Made by a program: the position numbers and the translations under genes
Shown here: positions 50,709 to 59,867 of the stretch, in pieces
Layout: the number at the start of each line of letters is the position of its first letter
Numbering within the stretch: position 1 is the stretch's first letter
Notes under the pieces: generated by a model
Databases searched by the model: none
What the model saw: the letters and a program-made list of their open reading frames with translations, nothing else
What the model was told of the DNA's origin: nothing
From: Mucilaginibacter gossypiicola
GTDB taxonomy: Bacteria > Bacteroidota > Bacteroidia > Sphingobacteriales > Sphingobacteriaceae
Assembly (NCBI RefSeq): GCF_900110105.1
Contig: NZ_FOCL01000020.1
Coordinates: 60,639-124,638 of the forward strand
Direction of reading: 5' to 3'
Length of the DNA stretch: 64,000 bases

Positions 50709-51212
50709 TTAGTTAGACGCCGCTGTCAGCAGGCGGTCAATCTTTCGCCTGATCTTTGACGAGTTGGGTTTGGTAAAAGGGTAGTAAAAATCAACTACAT
50801 GGCCTTCCCTGTCGATCAAAAATTTATGAAAATTCCAGCGCGGAACCGACCGTACATTTCCATTCTCTTTTTTATCGGCAAAAAATTGATACAAAGGGTC
50901 GGCATAAGGACCGCGTACCCGTATCTTTTCAAATATGGGGTAATTAGCGCCAAAGTTTTCACAAAAAACAGCAATAGCTTCGCCATCTAATGGTTCCTGG
51001 CCTCCAAAATCATTTGAGGGAAATGCGAGGATTTCAAAATCCTTGCCGGCAAGCCCGGCTTTTAACGCTGCCAGTTCTTTTAGCTGAGGGGTAAAGCCGC
51101 ATTGCGATGCTGTATTTACTATTAAAAGAACTTTGTTTTTATATTCGGAAAGACTGATCTCTTCACCGTTTAACTTTTTAACGTTAAACCGGTAAATACT
51201 TTTATTATCCAT
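50709..51212 (-). CDS. Glutathione peroxidase-family thiol peroxidase
   Basis: A 167-residue thioredoxin-fold peroxidase. Peroxidatic Cys38 in N-T-A-S-Q-C-G-F-T, Gln in G-G-Q-E-P (about 72-76) and Trp/Asn in P-R-W-N-F (about 125-129) complete the catalytic tetrad. The usual F-P-C-N-Q-F block is F-P-S-N-D-F here. A second Cys sits in A-V-F-C-E-N. As Bacteroidota of this type make bacillithiol rather than glutathione, the reductant is probably thioredoxin or bacillithiol (inference); bshB1 follows 16 bases downstream. Confidence 0.9.
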   Translation of the reverse strand: MDNKSIYRFNVKKLNGEEISLSEYKNKVLLIVNTASQCGFTPQLKELAALKAGLAGKDFEILAFPSNDFGGQEPLDGEAIAVFCENFGANYPIFEKIRVRGPYADPLYQFFADKKENGNVRSVPRWNFHKFLIDREGHVVDFYYPFTKPNSSKIRRKIDRLLTAASN

Positions 51213-51216
51213 TAAA

Positions 51217-51831
51217 CTAATTGCTGTATGAATTATATCCGGCCTGGTTTAATATAGCCTCGATATCCTTCTGTTCTTCAGGGTCGTAGGTTTCTTTGAG
51301 GTTATGACCAAATATGCTTGCTACCGACTGGAACATGAAAGCTTTAAAACCGCCCTTTAATTCTTTAACCATGGCAAAGCTGGTTTGCCCGGTTTCGCGG
51401 TCAATAAGCTTAATTAAAACCTCTCCCTGACTAATTGTCAGGTTCTTGATTTCCTTATTGAACAGGTTTTTTATTTCACCCTCGCAGGTGCTTACTAATT
51501 CTTTTTGTTTTTTCCTGTCGGCAGTAACGGCCAAATCGCGCTGTAGCTGGCGGTACCTTTGCCCTGCAAAACGTGCGTAGGGCAGTACTTTCATTACATT
51601 ATAGCGCAAACGGCGGTAGTTTTGCCTGTCGGCTTCGCTCGCAAAAATACGGGTATCTACAATCCTGACCTCCGGCTCAACTATCCATGGTACAAGCTCA
51701 CCGTCAAGATTGGTCATAGCTGTTCTGATGGTATCATTTTTGCCAAGGGTTACAGGTGCAGGCGTAGCTGTTTGGGCCTTTGCAGCACCCATTAAGCAAC
51801 ATAACAGCAGCGTAAAACCAATAAATTTCAT
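51217..51831 (-). CDS. DUF4294 exported protein
   Basis: A 204-residue protein with a signal peptide (1-19, ending A-K-A-Q). L-D-G-E-L-V-P-W-I (about 42-50), L-R-Y-N-V-M-K-V-L-P-Y-A (about 75-86) and L-I-K-L-I-D-R-E-T-G (about 138-147) match the DUF4294 family of Bacteroidota. Function unknown. gpx follows 4 bases downstream, so the two are almost certainly co-transcribed. Confidence 0.85.
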   Translation of the reverse strand: MKFIGFTLLLCCLMGAAKAQTATPAPVTLGKNDTIRTAMTNLDGELVPWIVEPEVRIVDTRIFASEADRQNYRRLRYNVMKVLPYARFAGQRYRQLQRDLAVTADRKKQKELVSTCEGEIKNLFNKEIKNLTISQGEVLIKLIDRETGQTSFAMVKELKGGFKAFMFQSVASIFGHNLKETYDPEEQKDIEAILNQAGYNSYSN

Positions 51832-51940
51832 ATTTTTACTTAATACAAAAATAATGTAATTTTTTTTGGTATTTTACTAATACCTGCAATAATATTTATT
51901 TGCTGCATGTTTATGATTGAATACCGCTAATACCCCGTAC

Positions 51941-54163
51941 ATGAAAGACTTAGTGATAGACCTGGAAGCCGAGAAGAACGAGATACTAAAAAGATACCGT
52001 GCTTTATTGCGTGCCTGTAAATCAACCCTGCAAAAGGGCGATAAACGCATGATACGCAAGGCATTTGATATGGCCCTTGAAAGCCATAAGGATATGCGCC
52101 GTAAAAGCGGCGAACCCTATATATACCATCCTATTGCTGTTGCCCAGATAGCCGCCGAAGAAATTGGCCTGGGTACCACCTCAATAGTGTGTGCCCTGCT
52201 GCATGATGTGGTTGAAGATACCAACATGACGCTTGATGAAATTGAGATGGAGTTTGGTAAAAAGGTAGCCAAAATTATTGACGGCCTTACCAAAATATCA
52301 GGCGTATTTGATACCAACAGCTCATTGCAGGCCGAAAATTTCCGCAAAATGCTGCTTACCCTTGCCGACGATGTAAGGGTGATACTGATCAAGCTTGCTG
52401 ACAGGCTGCATAACATGCGTACCATGGAATTTATGCCCCGGGACAAGCAGCTTAAACTATCGTCAGAAACCGTTTACCTGTATGCCCCCCTTGCTCACCG
52501 TTTAGGTTTATACGCTATAAAATCTGAACTGGAGGATCTTTCCATGAAATACATGGAACGTGAAACATACCAGTTCATTAAAAATAAACTGAACGAGAAA
52601 AAGGCCGAACGTGAGCGTTTTATCCGTGATTTTATTGAGCCTATCAATAAATCATTGCAAAGCCAGGGACTTGAGGCCGATACATTTGGCAGGCCTAAAT
52701 CCATCCATTCCATCTGGAATAAGATGAAAAAGAAATCGATACCTTTTGAAGAGGTGTATGATCTTTTTGCTATCCGGATCATTTTGGACAGCGCCCCCGA
52801 GCATGAAAAGGCCGATTGCTGGAAAGCCTATTCGATTGTAACCGATCAGTACCGCCCAAATCCCGACAGGCTGCGCGACTGGATCTCATCGCCCAAAGCC
52901 AACGGCTATGAGTCATTGCATACCACGGTAATGGGTCCGCGCGGACAATGGGTTGAAGTACAGATCCGTACCAAGCGCATGAATGAGATTGCCGAGAAAG
53001 GTTTTGCAGCACACTGGAAATACAAAGAAGCCAGCACCGATAGCGGCCTTGACCAATGGGTACACAAAGTGCGCGAGATGCTTAAAAACCCGGATACCAA
53101 TGCGCTCGACTTTATCGACGATTTTAAGATGAACCTTTTCAGCGATGAGATTTTCATCTTTACGCCTAAAGGTGCGTTGATCCAGTTGCCGTTAAACGCA
53201 ACAGCGCTTGACTTTGCTTTTGAGATCCATACCGATGTAGGTGCGAGTTGTATCGGTGCCAAAGTGAACCATAAGTTGGTACCGCTAAGCTACAAGCTCC
53301 AAAACGGCGACCAGGTAGAGATCATTACATCGAGCAAGCAAACCCCTAAGGAAGACTGGCTTAACTTTGTGGTTACCGCTAAGGCCAAGGCCAAGATCAA
53401 ATCGGCTTTAAAAGAGGAGAAACGCAAAATAGCCGAAGATGGTAAGGAGATCCTGGAGCGCAAAATGAAATCGCTCAAGATCACTTACAATTCCGAAAAC
53501 CTGCAAAAGATCAGTTACTTCTTTAAGCTACAGGCCACCCAGGATCTTTTTTACAATGTTGCCAAAGGCATTATTGATATGAAGGACCTGAAAGAGTACC
53601 AGGCATCTGAAAAAGTAATTGATAACAAGCCGCAGGATAAGATAGACCAGGAACAGGTTCAAAACCTCATCAAAAATATCAAGGCCAAAGACAGTGATAT
53701 ACTGCTTATTGGCGAGGATATGCAAAAGATAGATTACAAGCTGGCCAATTGCTGTAACCCTATTCCGGGTGATGATGTTTTTGGTTTTGTTACTGTGAGC
53801 GATGGCATCAAGATACACCGTACCAATTGCCCTAATGCAGCCAAGTTAATGGCCAACTATGGCTATAGAATAGTAAAAGCCCGCTGGACAAATCAGCAGG
53901 AACTTGCTTTCTTAACCGGCTTACGCATTACCGGTATTGACGAGGTTGGTTTGATCAACAAGCTTACTACCGTAATATCAAATGATTTTAAAATAAACAT
54001 CAGATCTATAACAGTTGACAGCGATAATGGTATATTTGAAGGGTCGCTGATGTTATATGTGAACGATACCAGCCACCTTGATACCCTAATTAAAAACCTA
54101 AAACAAGTAAAAGGCGTTACAGCAGTTAACCGTTTTGATTCGGCTATTGAAAAAGCGTCGTGA
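51941..54163 (+). CDS. RelA/SpoT bifunctional (p)ppGpp synthetase/hydrolase
   Basis: A 740-residue long RSH protein. HD hydrolase domain (about 40-190) with intact H-P-I-A-V-A and L-L-H-D-V-V-E-D-T; synthetase domain (about 240-350) with R-P-K-S-I-H-S-I-W-N-K and G-Y-E-S-L-H-T-T-V; TGS domain (about 395-455); C-terminal zinc-finger-like region (N-C-C-N-P-I-P-G-D-D) and ACT domain (about 660-735). Both catalytic centres look complete, so it should make and break the alarmone. ATG 51941 is preferred to TTG 51917. Confidence 0.95.
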   Translation: MKDLVIDLEAEKNEILKRYRALLRACKSTLQKGDKRMIRKAFDMALESHKDMRRKSGEPYIYHPIAVAQIAAEEIGLGTTSIVCALLHDVVEDTNMTLDEIEMEFGKKVAKIIDGLTKISGVFDTNSSLQAENFRKMLLTLADDVRVILIKLADRLHNMRTMEFMPRDKQLKLSSETVYLYAPLAHRLGLYAIKSELEDLSMKYMERETYQFIKNKLNEKKAERERFIRDFIEPINKSLQSQGLEADTFGRPKSIHSIWNKMKKKSIPFEEVYDLFAIRIILDSAPEHEKADCWKAYSIVTDQYRPNPDRLRDWISSPKANGYESLHTTVMGPRGQWVEVQIRTKRMNEIAEKGFAAHWKYKEASTDSGLDQWVHKVREMLKNPDTNALDFIDDFKMNLFSDEIFIFTPKGALIQLPLNATALDFAFEIHTDVGASCIGAKVNHKLVPLSYKLQNGDQVEIITSSKQTPKEDWLNFVVTAKAKAKIKSALKEEKRKIAEDGKEILERKMKSLKITYNSENLQKISYFFKLQATQDLFYNVAKGIIDMKDLKEYQASEKVIDNKPQDKIDQEQVQNLIKNIKAKDSDILLIGEDMQKIDYKLANCCNPIPGDDVFGFVTVSDGIKIHRTNCPNAAKLMANYGYRIVKARWTNQQELAFLTGLRITGIDEVGLINKLTTVISNDFKINIRSITVDSDNGIFEGSLMLYVNDTSHLDTLIKNLKQVKGVTAVNRFDSAIEKAS

Positions 54164-54260
54164 AGTGAGTAGTTGATTGAGTTGATTAGGTGAGTAGTTG
54201 CTTTATGCAATGAAAGTCAACATAATCAACCATTCACATAATCAACCACTCACCACTTAA
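54161..54260. repeat. Word-type imperfect hairpin (word GAGTGGTTGATTA)
   Basis: Left: GTGAGTAGTTGATTGAGTTG and GATTAGGTGAGTAGTTG. Right: CAACCATTCACATAATCAACC and ACTCACCACTTAAC, their imperfect complement. The same words occur, one arm only, at 4118-4175. Confidence 0.7.
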
Positions 54261-54271
54261 CAAATTATTAA

Positions 54272-54279
54272 TAACTTTG
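54272..54279 (+). promoter_or_regulatory. -7 box (TAACTTTG) for the Fur-family gene
   Basis: Exact TAnnTTTG match 18 bases before the ATG. Confidence 0.5.
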
Positions 54280-54297
54280 CCCCGTTAATACATCATT

Positions 54298-54765
54298 ATG
54301 TCACAGCAGGATACCATACCAATGGTTAAAAAAATTTTTGAGGCCTACCTCGAAAATAAGAATCTCAGGAAAACCCCTGAACGTTTTGCTATACTCGAAG
54401 AGATATATTCCCGTACAGATCACTTTGATGTGGAGTCGTTGTATATCCACATGAAAAATAAGAAATACCGTGTAAGCCGTGCTACGGTTTACAACACGCT
54501 TGAGCTATTGGTTTCATGCGATCTGGTTACTAAACACCAGTTTGGCAAAAACATGGCCCAGTTCGAAAAATCATACGGCTACAAACAGCATGACCACATC
54601 ATCTGCATCGACTGCGGTAAGGTGGTTGAATTTTGTGATCCGCGTATCCAGCAGATCCAGAGTATGATGGGCGATATATTGAAATTTGACATCAAACACC
54701 ACTCTTTAAATCTTTATGGTAATTGTACCAAATTAAGAGACGGTTTTTGTGACAGAAAAATTTAA
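54298..54765 (+). CDS. Fur-family metal-responsive regulator
   Basis: A 155-residue repressor. A winged-helix DNA-binding domain (about 15-90, with T-P-E-R-F-A-I-L-E-E-I and V-S-R-A-T-V-Y-N-T-L as recognition region) precedes a metal-binding dimer domain. Two structural-zinc cysteine pairs are seen: C103-I-D-C106 and C143...C151; H-D-H (98-100) adds metal ligands. It could be Fur, Zur or PerR; ligand choice cannot be told apart by eye. It stands between a (p)ppGpp synthetase gene and purA. Confidence 0.92.
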   Translation: MSQQDTIPMVKKIFEAYLENKNLRKTPERFAILEEIYSRTDHFDVESLYIHMKNKKYRVSRATVYNTLELLVSCDLVTKHQFGKNMAQFEKSYGYKQHDHIICIDCGKVVEFCDPRIQQIQSMMGDILKFDIKHHSLNLYGNCTKLRDGFCDRKI

Positions 54766-54770
54766 CTTTG
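54763..54770 (+). promoter_or_regulatory. -7 box (TAACTTTG) for purA
   Basis: Exact TAnnTTTG match overlapping the last codons of the Fur-family gene, 41 bases before the purA ATG. Confidence 0.45.
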
Positions 54771-54811
54771 CCCCCTTTCATAACACATATTCTTGAACTT
54801 ACGATAAATTA

Positions 54812-56089
54812 ATGGCTGTTGACGTATTATTAGGCCTCCAGTGGGGCGATGAAGGAAAAGGAAAAATTGTTGATGTGCTTAGTGCAGGTTACGACCTGAT
54901 TGCACGTTTCCAGGGCGGGCCGAATGCCGGTCACACGTTAGAGTTTGACGGTAAAAAGTTTGTTTTAAACACCATTCCTTCAGGTATATTTTTTGAAAAC
55001 ACCATCAACCTTATCGGTAATGGTGTGGTGATTGATCCTATCACCCTGAAAAAAGAACTGGATAAATTGAAAGATGCCGGGCACGACCTGCTGGCTAAAA
55101 AGAATCTTTTAATAGCTAAAAAGGCGCACCTGATATTACCAACCCACCAGTTGCTTGATGCCGCCAATGAGAAGAAAATGGGCGACGGAAAAATTGGTTC
55201 AACCTTAAAAGGTATTGGTCCAACGTATATGGATAAAACCGGTCGTAATGGTTTACGCATTGGTGATATTACCCTGCCCGATTTTAAAGAGCGTTACCAG
55301 AAACTGGTTGATAAGCACGTATCTATGCTGCAACAGCTTTACGGTGAAGTAGCAGATTTTTCAGAGCGTGAAACATTGTTTTTTGAAGCGCTTGACGTGT
55401 TGCGTCAGTTCCCGCTGGTTGATTCTGAACATTTGGTTAACAGCTATATTAAAGATGGCAAAAAGGTATTAGCAGAAGGTGCTCAGGGCGCTATGCTTGA
55501 TATCGACTTTGGTTCATATCCATTTGTAACCTCATCAAATACTACCGCTGCAGGCGCTTGTACTGGTTTAGGCATTGCTCCGCAGCAAATTGGTGATGTA
55601 ATAGGCATTTTTAAAGCTTACTGTACTCGTGTAGGTGGTGGCCCGTTCCCAACCGAACTGGAAGACGAAACAGGTGAAGAGCTACGCAAGGTGGGCCATG
55701 AATTTGGCGCAACTACCGGCAGGCCACGCCGTACCGGATGGATCGATCTTCCTGCTTTAAAATACGCTATTATGCTTAACGGTGTTACCCAACTGGTAAT
55801 GACCAAAGCTGATGTATTAAGCGGTTTTGAAAAGATTTATGCTGCTACTCACTACAACTATTTAGGCGAACAAATTGATTATATGCCTTACGATATCTGC
55901 TCTGTAAAACCAGAGCCGGTATACAAGGAAATTGACGGCTGGAATGAAGACCTGACAGGTATTACTGAATTATCTGAGATCCCAGCTAAATTACAGTCAT
56001 ACATTGATTTCCTTGAAGCTGAACTTGGCGTACCGGTAAAATATTTATCAGTAGGGCCGGATAGGAAACAAACCTTAACGTTGCATTAA
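54812..56089 (+). CDS. purA: Adenylosuccinate synthetase
   Basis: Joins IMP and aspartate using GTP in AMP synthesis. The 425-residue protein has L-L-G-L-Q-W-G-D-E-G-K-G-K (6-18) with the catalytic Asp, G-G-P-N-A-G-H-T (about 36-43) with the catalytic His, K-G-I-G-P-T-Y (about 131-137), and Q-G-A-M-L-D-I-D-F-G (about 225-234). Normal length. Confidence 0.97.
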   Translation: MAVDVLLGLQWGDEGKGKIVDVLSAGYDLIARFQGGPNAGHTLEFDGKKFVLNTIPSGIFFENTINLIGNGVVIDPITLKKELDKLKDAGHDLLAKKNLLIAKKAHLILPTHQLLDAANEKKMGDGKIGSTLKGIGPTYMDKTGRNGLRIGDITLPDFKERYQKLVDKHVSMLQQLYGEVADFSERETLFFEALDVLRQFPLVDSEHLVNSYIKDGKKVLAEGAQGAMLDIDFGSYPFVTSSNTTAAGACTGLGIAPQQIGDVIGIFKAYCTRVGGGPFPTELEDETGEELRKVGHEFGATTGRPRRTGWIDLPALKYAIMLNGVTQLVMTKADVLSGFEKIYAATHYNYLGEQIDYMPYDICSVKPEPVYKEIDGWNEDLTGITELSEIPAKLQSYIDFLEAELGVPVKYLSVGPDRKQTLTLH

Positions 56090-56093
56090 TAAT

Positions 56094-56156
56094 GTTTTCC
56101 GTGGAGACACGGAAAACTGGATGATAATAAGAGGCCGGATAATACCGGCCTTTTTT
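56094..56156 (+). terminator. Double hairpin terminator after purA
   Basis: First hairpin GTTTTCCGTG-GAGA-CACGGAAAAC (56094-56117), ten-base stem with a GNRA-type loop. Second AGGCCGG..ACCGGCCT followed by TTTTTT (56132-56156). The second fits an intrinsic terminator; the first may protect the 3' end. Confidence 0.85.
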
Positions 56157-56250
56157 ATTTACCCCAACCTGCCCGTTTCGTGTCTTTACGTAAACAAACC
56201 AACAATGCAAAACGATTAACATTAAACCAATCTAATTTCATTTACTTGGT

Positions 56251-56258
56251 TATTTTTG
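56251..56258 (+). promoter_or_regulatory. -7 box (TATTTTTG) for pabB
   Basis: Exact TAnnTTTG match 4 bases before the GTG start; leaderless transcript predicted. Confidence 0.55.
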
Positions 56259-56262
56259 CACA

Positions 56263-57525
56263 GTGATAGTACAGGTTAATGATCTGCCGGGTTTCAGGGA
56301 AAAGGCGTTGCAATGGGCCACAAGTTTTGATACGCTGTGTTATCTTGATTCGAATGGATTTAATGATCCCTATTCCAGGTTTGATACATTGATAGCAACC
56401 GGTTCCTATGCCCAACTTACTGCAAATGCAGGCAACGCTTTTGATAGGCTTGATGAGTTTAGGAAAAATAACCCTGGCTGGATGATGGGTTTTCTGGGTT
56501 ATGATCTTAAAAATGAAATAGAAGCGCTTACATCTGCAAATCACGACGGTTTAAAATTCCCTGATCTATATTTCTTTGTTCCTGAACATCTTATTTTGAT
56601 AAAAGAAGATAAGGTAGAGATCATCTCGGATCATCCCGATCGGGTTATAAAAGCAATAAATGAGCAAGCTTTAAACAGGTCTGCCCGGCCATCTGTTATC
56701 AATCTAAAACCACGCTTTAGCAGACAGGAATACATCGATACGGTGAACAGGATAAAAGAGCACATCACCCGTGGCGATATCTATGTCACCAATTTTTGCC
56801 AGGAATTTTTTGCAGAGGATGTAGCCCTTGAGCCGCTGGAGATCTTCACAAAGCTGAACGAAGTTTCGCCTAATCCATTCTCAACGTTTTTCAAATGGAA
56901 TGGTAATTATATCCTTGGTGCATCGCCCGAGCGCTTTTTGGCGAAGAGGGGAAGTAAGCTAATATCACAACCCATAAAAGGAACTGCCAAAAGACTTGAC
57001 GATATTAATGCCGATGAGCAAGCTAAACAAATCCTGCGTAACCATCCCAAGGAGTTACAGGAAAATGTAATGGTGGTTGATTTGGTGCGCAACGATCTTA
57101 CCCGTTCGGCCCGGCCGGGTACTGTTAAAACTGAAGAGCTTTTTGGTATTTACAGCTTTAAGCAGGTACACCAGATGATCTCGACCGTGGTTTGTGAAAT
57201 ACAGGAAGGCTTATCAAATGTACAGGCTATCAAAAATGCTTTTCCTATGGGTAGCATGACCGGAGCACCAAAAGTGAGTTGTATGCAGCTGATGGAACAA
57301 TACGAGCGCAGCAAGCGTGGTGTGTACTCTGGTGCTATAGGCTATTTTAGTCCGGATGATGATTTTGATTTTAACGTGGTGATTCGTTCATTACTTTATA
57401 ATTCTACTAACCACTATCTCTCATTCCATGCAGGGGGCGCCATTACTTACCATGCAATCGCCGAAAATGAATATGAAGAATGTTTGTTGAAAGCTGCAGC
57501 TGTGATGGAAGTTTTGGGAGGATAG
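56263..57525 (+). CDS. pabB: Aminodeoxychorismate synthase component I
   Basis: Aminates chorismate for p-aminobenzoate and folate synthesis. The 420-residue chorismate-binding enzyme has F-L-G-Y-D-L (about 83-88), I-K-G-T-A-K-R (about 240-246), V-M-V-V-D-L-V-R-N-D-L (about 269-279), and M-G-S-M-T-G-A-P-K-V (about 327-336). Start is GTG 56263 with no in-frame ATG before family sequence. No pabA is adjacent; the PabC-like gene lies at 42522-43358. Confidence 0.9.
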   Translation: MIVQVNDLPGFREKALQWATSFDTLCYLDSNGFNDPYSRFDTLIATGSYAQLTANAGNAFDRLDEFRKNNPGWMMGFLGYDLKNEIEALTSANHDGLKFPDLYFFVPEHLILIKEDKVEIISDHPDRVIKAINEQALNRSARPSVINLKPRFSRQEYIDTVNRIKEHITRGDIYVTNFCQEFFAEDVALEPLEIFTKLNEVSPNPFSTFFKWNGNYILGASPERFLAKRGSKLISQPIKGTAKRLDDINADEQAKQILRNHPKELQENVMVVDLVRNDLTRSARPGTVKTEELFGIYSFKQVHQMISTVVCEIQEGLSNVQAIKNAFPMGSMTGAPKVSCMQLMEQYERSKRGVYSGAIGYFSPDDDFDFNVVIRSLLYNSTNHYLSFHAGGAITYHAIAENEYEECLLKAAAVMEVLGG

Positions 57526-57535
57526 CAGTTTTCTC

Positions 57536-57637
57536 TGTAGAGACGCATCACATGCGTCTTTCGCATGCAAGCTACGAATACATTAATTGCCCTAATACTA
57601 CCTGTCCTATGGGAGACGCATGTGATGCGTCTCTACA
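57536..57637. repeat. TGTAGAGACGCATCACATGC inverted repeat
   Basis: Perfect 24-base arms at 57536-57559 and 57614-57637; each arm contains its own small palindrome (GCATCACATGC). It follows pabB. Confidence 0.88.
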
Positions 57638-57859
57638 AAAAAACCATTATTGGCGCAAGTGTTGTGCGATAGCCCGTGGGTATGCTCACTTGTGCCTGCA
57701 GAATACCTGCGCTAAAGAGGGGTGTTAAGTGGCTATACCAGGCGAAGAAGATGCTTCGTTCCTCAGCATGACAATAGGAGATGCATTTTATATCAAATCA
57801 TCAATTTTTTATTATATTGGCTGTAAAAGTACCATCACTATTCGTCTTTAATTGTCAGT
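57638..57859. other. Gene-free spacer before the M1 peptidase
   Basis: No gene. It contains GGCGCAAGTGTTGTGCGATAG and a fragment GAAGAAGATGCTTCGTTCCTC...CATGACAA (about 57744-57773), a right arm of the TGTCATCCTGA repeat seen at 42282, without its left arm. Confidence 0.5.
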
Positions 57860-59818
57860 ATGTTAATACCCCTACAAAAGATTAAGTTAATTATCATTTT
57901 CCTGTGTTTATTGGCAACCGATATTGCTTCTGCCCAAACTAAGTATCATCCTTCTGATCTGTTTCCGGCGCAACCGTTACTGCCGCCGGGTAATTCATAC
58001 CGTACGGCCACGGGTGAACCAGGCCCTGCTTACTGGCAAAACAAGGCGGATTATGTAATAGATGTGGCGCTTGATGATAAAACCAATGTAATAACCGGTA
58101 CAGCAACAATTACTTATACCAATAATAGCCCCAAAGCCCTTTCGGCACTGTGGCTGCAACTGGAGCAAAACGTGTTTAAAAAAGATTCGCGCGGGATCCA
58201 ATCCAAATTGTTCCTTTACCAGGATCCTGAAAAAACTACTCCTGATGGAGGATACCAGATAGATGGGGTGAAACTTGCCGGCAATAAAACTGAAGATATT
58301 AAATATCATATCTATGATACCCGGATGCAGCTTGAGCTGGCGCAGCCGCTTTTAAGCGGACAAGCCATAAGCTTCAGTATCCGTTACCGGTATAACTTCC
58401 CTGTAAACTATAAAAATGCCGATTTCCTGGTTAATCGTACCGATATCCTCCCCACAAAAAACGGTAATATTTATGCAGTGGCACAATTGTACCCGAGGAT
58501 GTGTGTATTGGATGATATAGAAGGATGGAACACGCTGCCATATTTAGGTAACGGTGAGTTTTACCTGGAGTATGGTAATTTCAGGGTTAATATCACGGTG
58601 CCATCTGGCTTTATTGTTGAAAGCTCCGGCGATCTGCTCAATCCAGAGGAGGTACTAACGCCAACTGCACTCAAGCGTTGGCAAGCAGCTAAACAAAGTG
58701 ATTTGCCGGTGCAGATCAGAACAGCAAAAGAAGTAACCGACCCATCGTCACGACCTGCAAAAGTCACCTGTACCTGGAAATTTAAACTGGATAATTCAAG
58801 GGATTTTGCCTGGACAGCGTCGCGTTCCTTTATTTGGGAAATGGAAAACTTTAAGCTTTTTAACGGTAAAAGGGTAATGGGCAGTTCGCTCTATCCGGTA
58901 GAATCGGAGAAGCAAGGCAGCTGGAAGCGTTCGTCTGAATATATCAAATTTACCTTACAGCATTTTTCGGAAAAATGGTTTCCTTATCCTTATAACAAAG
59001 CGGTTAACGTAGCCTCGAATTTAGATGGAATGGAATACCCGGGTATGGTTTTTTGTTCGGCGAAAGATACCGGCAATATGTATTTTGCTGTGGTAAATCA
59101 TGAGTTGGGGCATACCTGGTTCCCGATGGTAGTGGGCAGCAACGAACGCAAATACGCCTGGATGGACGAAGGTTTTAATATGTTCATCGATAAAATAGCT
59201 ACCAAGGCTTTTAACAAAGGCGAGTTTATAGGTTATGTAGAGATCGATAGTCCGCTCGATTCCTTGTTTGCAGGAAAATTATTGCCTATTGTTACCCGCC
59301 CCGATGCTTTACCTGGCAACCAGGTGTATCCGTTGCAGTATCAAAAAGTGTCTTACTCCCTCGCACTTTTGCGGAACCAGATCTTAGGCCCGGAGCGCTT
59401 TGACCGCGCCTTCAGAAAATACATCCGTGACTGGGCTTATAAACATCCAACGCCCTGGGACTTTTTCAGAAGCATAGATAGTTCGGCAGGAGAGGATCTG
59501 ACTTGGTTTTGGAAATCCATGTTTTTGGAAAACTATCGCCTCGATCAAAAAATAACTAAAGTAGAAAGCCCGGCAGGTGCCCAACCAAGCATCACCATTG
59601 AAAATATGGAAAAAGCTGCCATGCCGTTAGTGGTTGAAATAACCTATACCGATGGCTTAAAAGAACATCGTGAATTTCCGGTAGAGATTTGGGAGTATAG
59701 CGGCGTTTATACTTTTACCGGCGATAAGAAAGCGGCTGTTGCCAAAGTTATTATAGATCCGGATAAGATCTATCCGGATGTGGATAGGAGCAATAATGGT
59801 TATGTGGTGAAGAAATAG
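57860..59818 (+). CDS. Exported M1-family zinc metallopeptidase
   Basis: A 652-residue protein with a signal peptide (1-25, ending A-S-A-Q). The zinc site is H414-E-L-G-H418 followed after 18 residues by Glu437 (M-D-E-G-F-N), as in M1 aminopeptidases. The exopeptidase G-x-M-E-N block appears as D-G-M-E-Y-P about 65 residues earlier, a common variant in Bacteroidota. N-terminal beta domain about 50-280. Probably a periplasmic or surface peptidase. Confidence 0.9.
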   Translation: MLIPLQKIKLIIIFLCLLATDIASAQTKYHPSDLFPAQPLLPPGNSYRTATGEPGPAYWQNKADYVIDVALDDKTNVITGTATITYTNNSPKALSALWLQLEQNVFKKDSRGIQSKLFLYQDPEKTTPDGGYQIDGVKLAGNKTEDIKYHIYDTRMQLELAQPLLSGQAISFSIRYRYNFPVNYKNADFLVNRTDILPTKNGNIYAVAQLYPRMCVLDDIEGWNTLPYLGNGEFYLEYGNFRVNITVPSGFIVESSGDLLNPEEVLTPTALKRWQAAKQSDLPVQIRTAKEVTDPSSRPAKVTCTWKFKLDNSRDFAWTASRSFIWEMENFKLFNGKRVMGSSLYPVESEKQGSWKRSSEYIKFTLQHFSEKWFPYPYNKAVNVASNLDGMEYPGMVFCSAKDTGNMYFAVVNHELGHTWFPMVVGSNERKYAWMDEGFNMFIDKIATKAFNKGEFIGYVEIDSPLDSLFAGKLLPIVTRPDALPGNQVYPLQYQKVSYSLALLRNQILGPERFDRAFRKYIRDWAYKHPTPWDFFRSIDSSAGEDLTWFWKSMFLENYRLDQKITKVESPAGAQPSITIENMEKAAMPLVVEITYTDGLKEHREFPVEIWEYSGVYTFTGDKKAAVAKVIIDPDKIYPDVDRSNNGYVVKK

Positions 59819-59867
59819 ACTGTTTTTCATGTAGGAAACGAAAAGTATTCCGACTCATTCTCCATCA

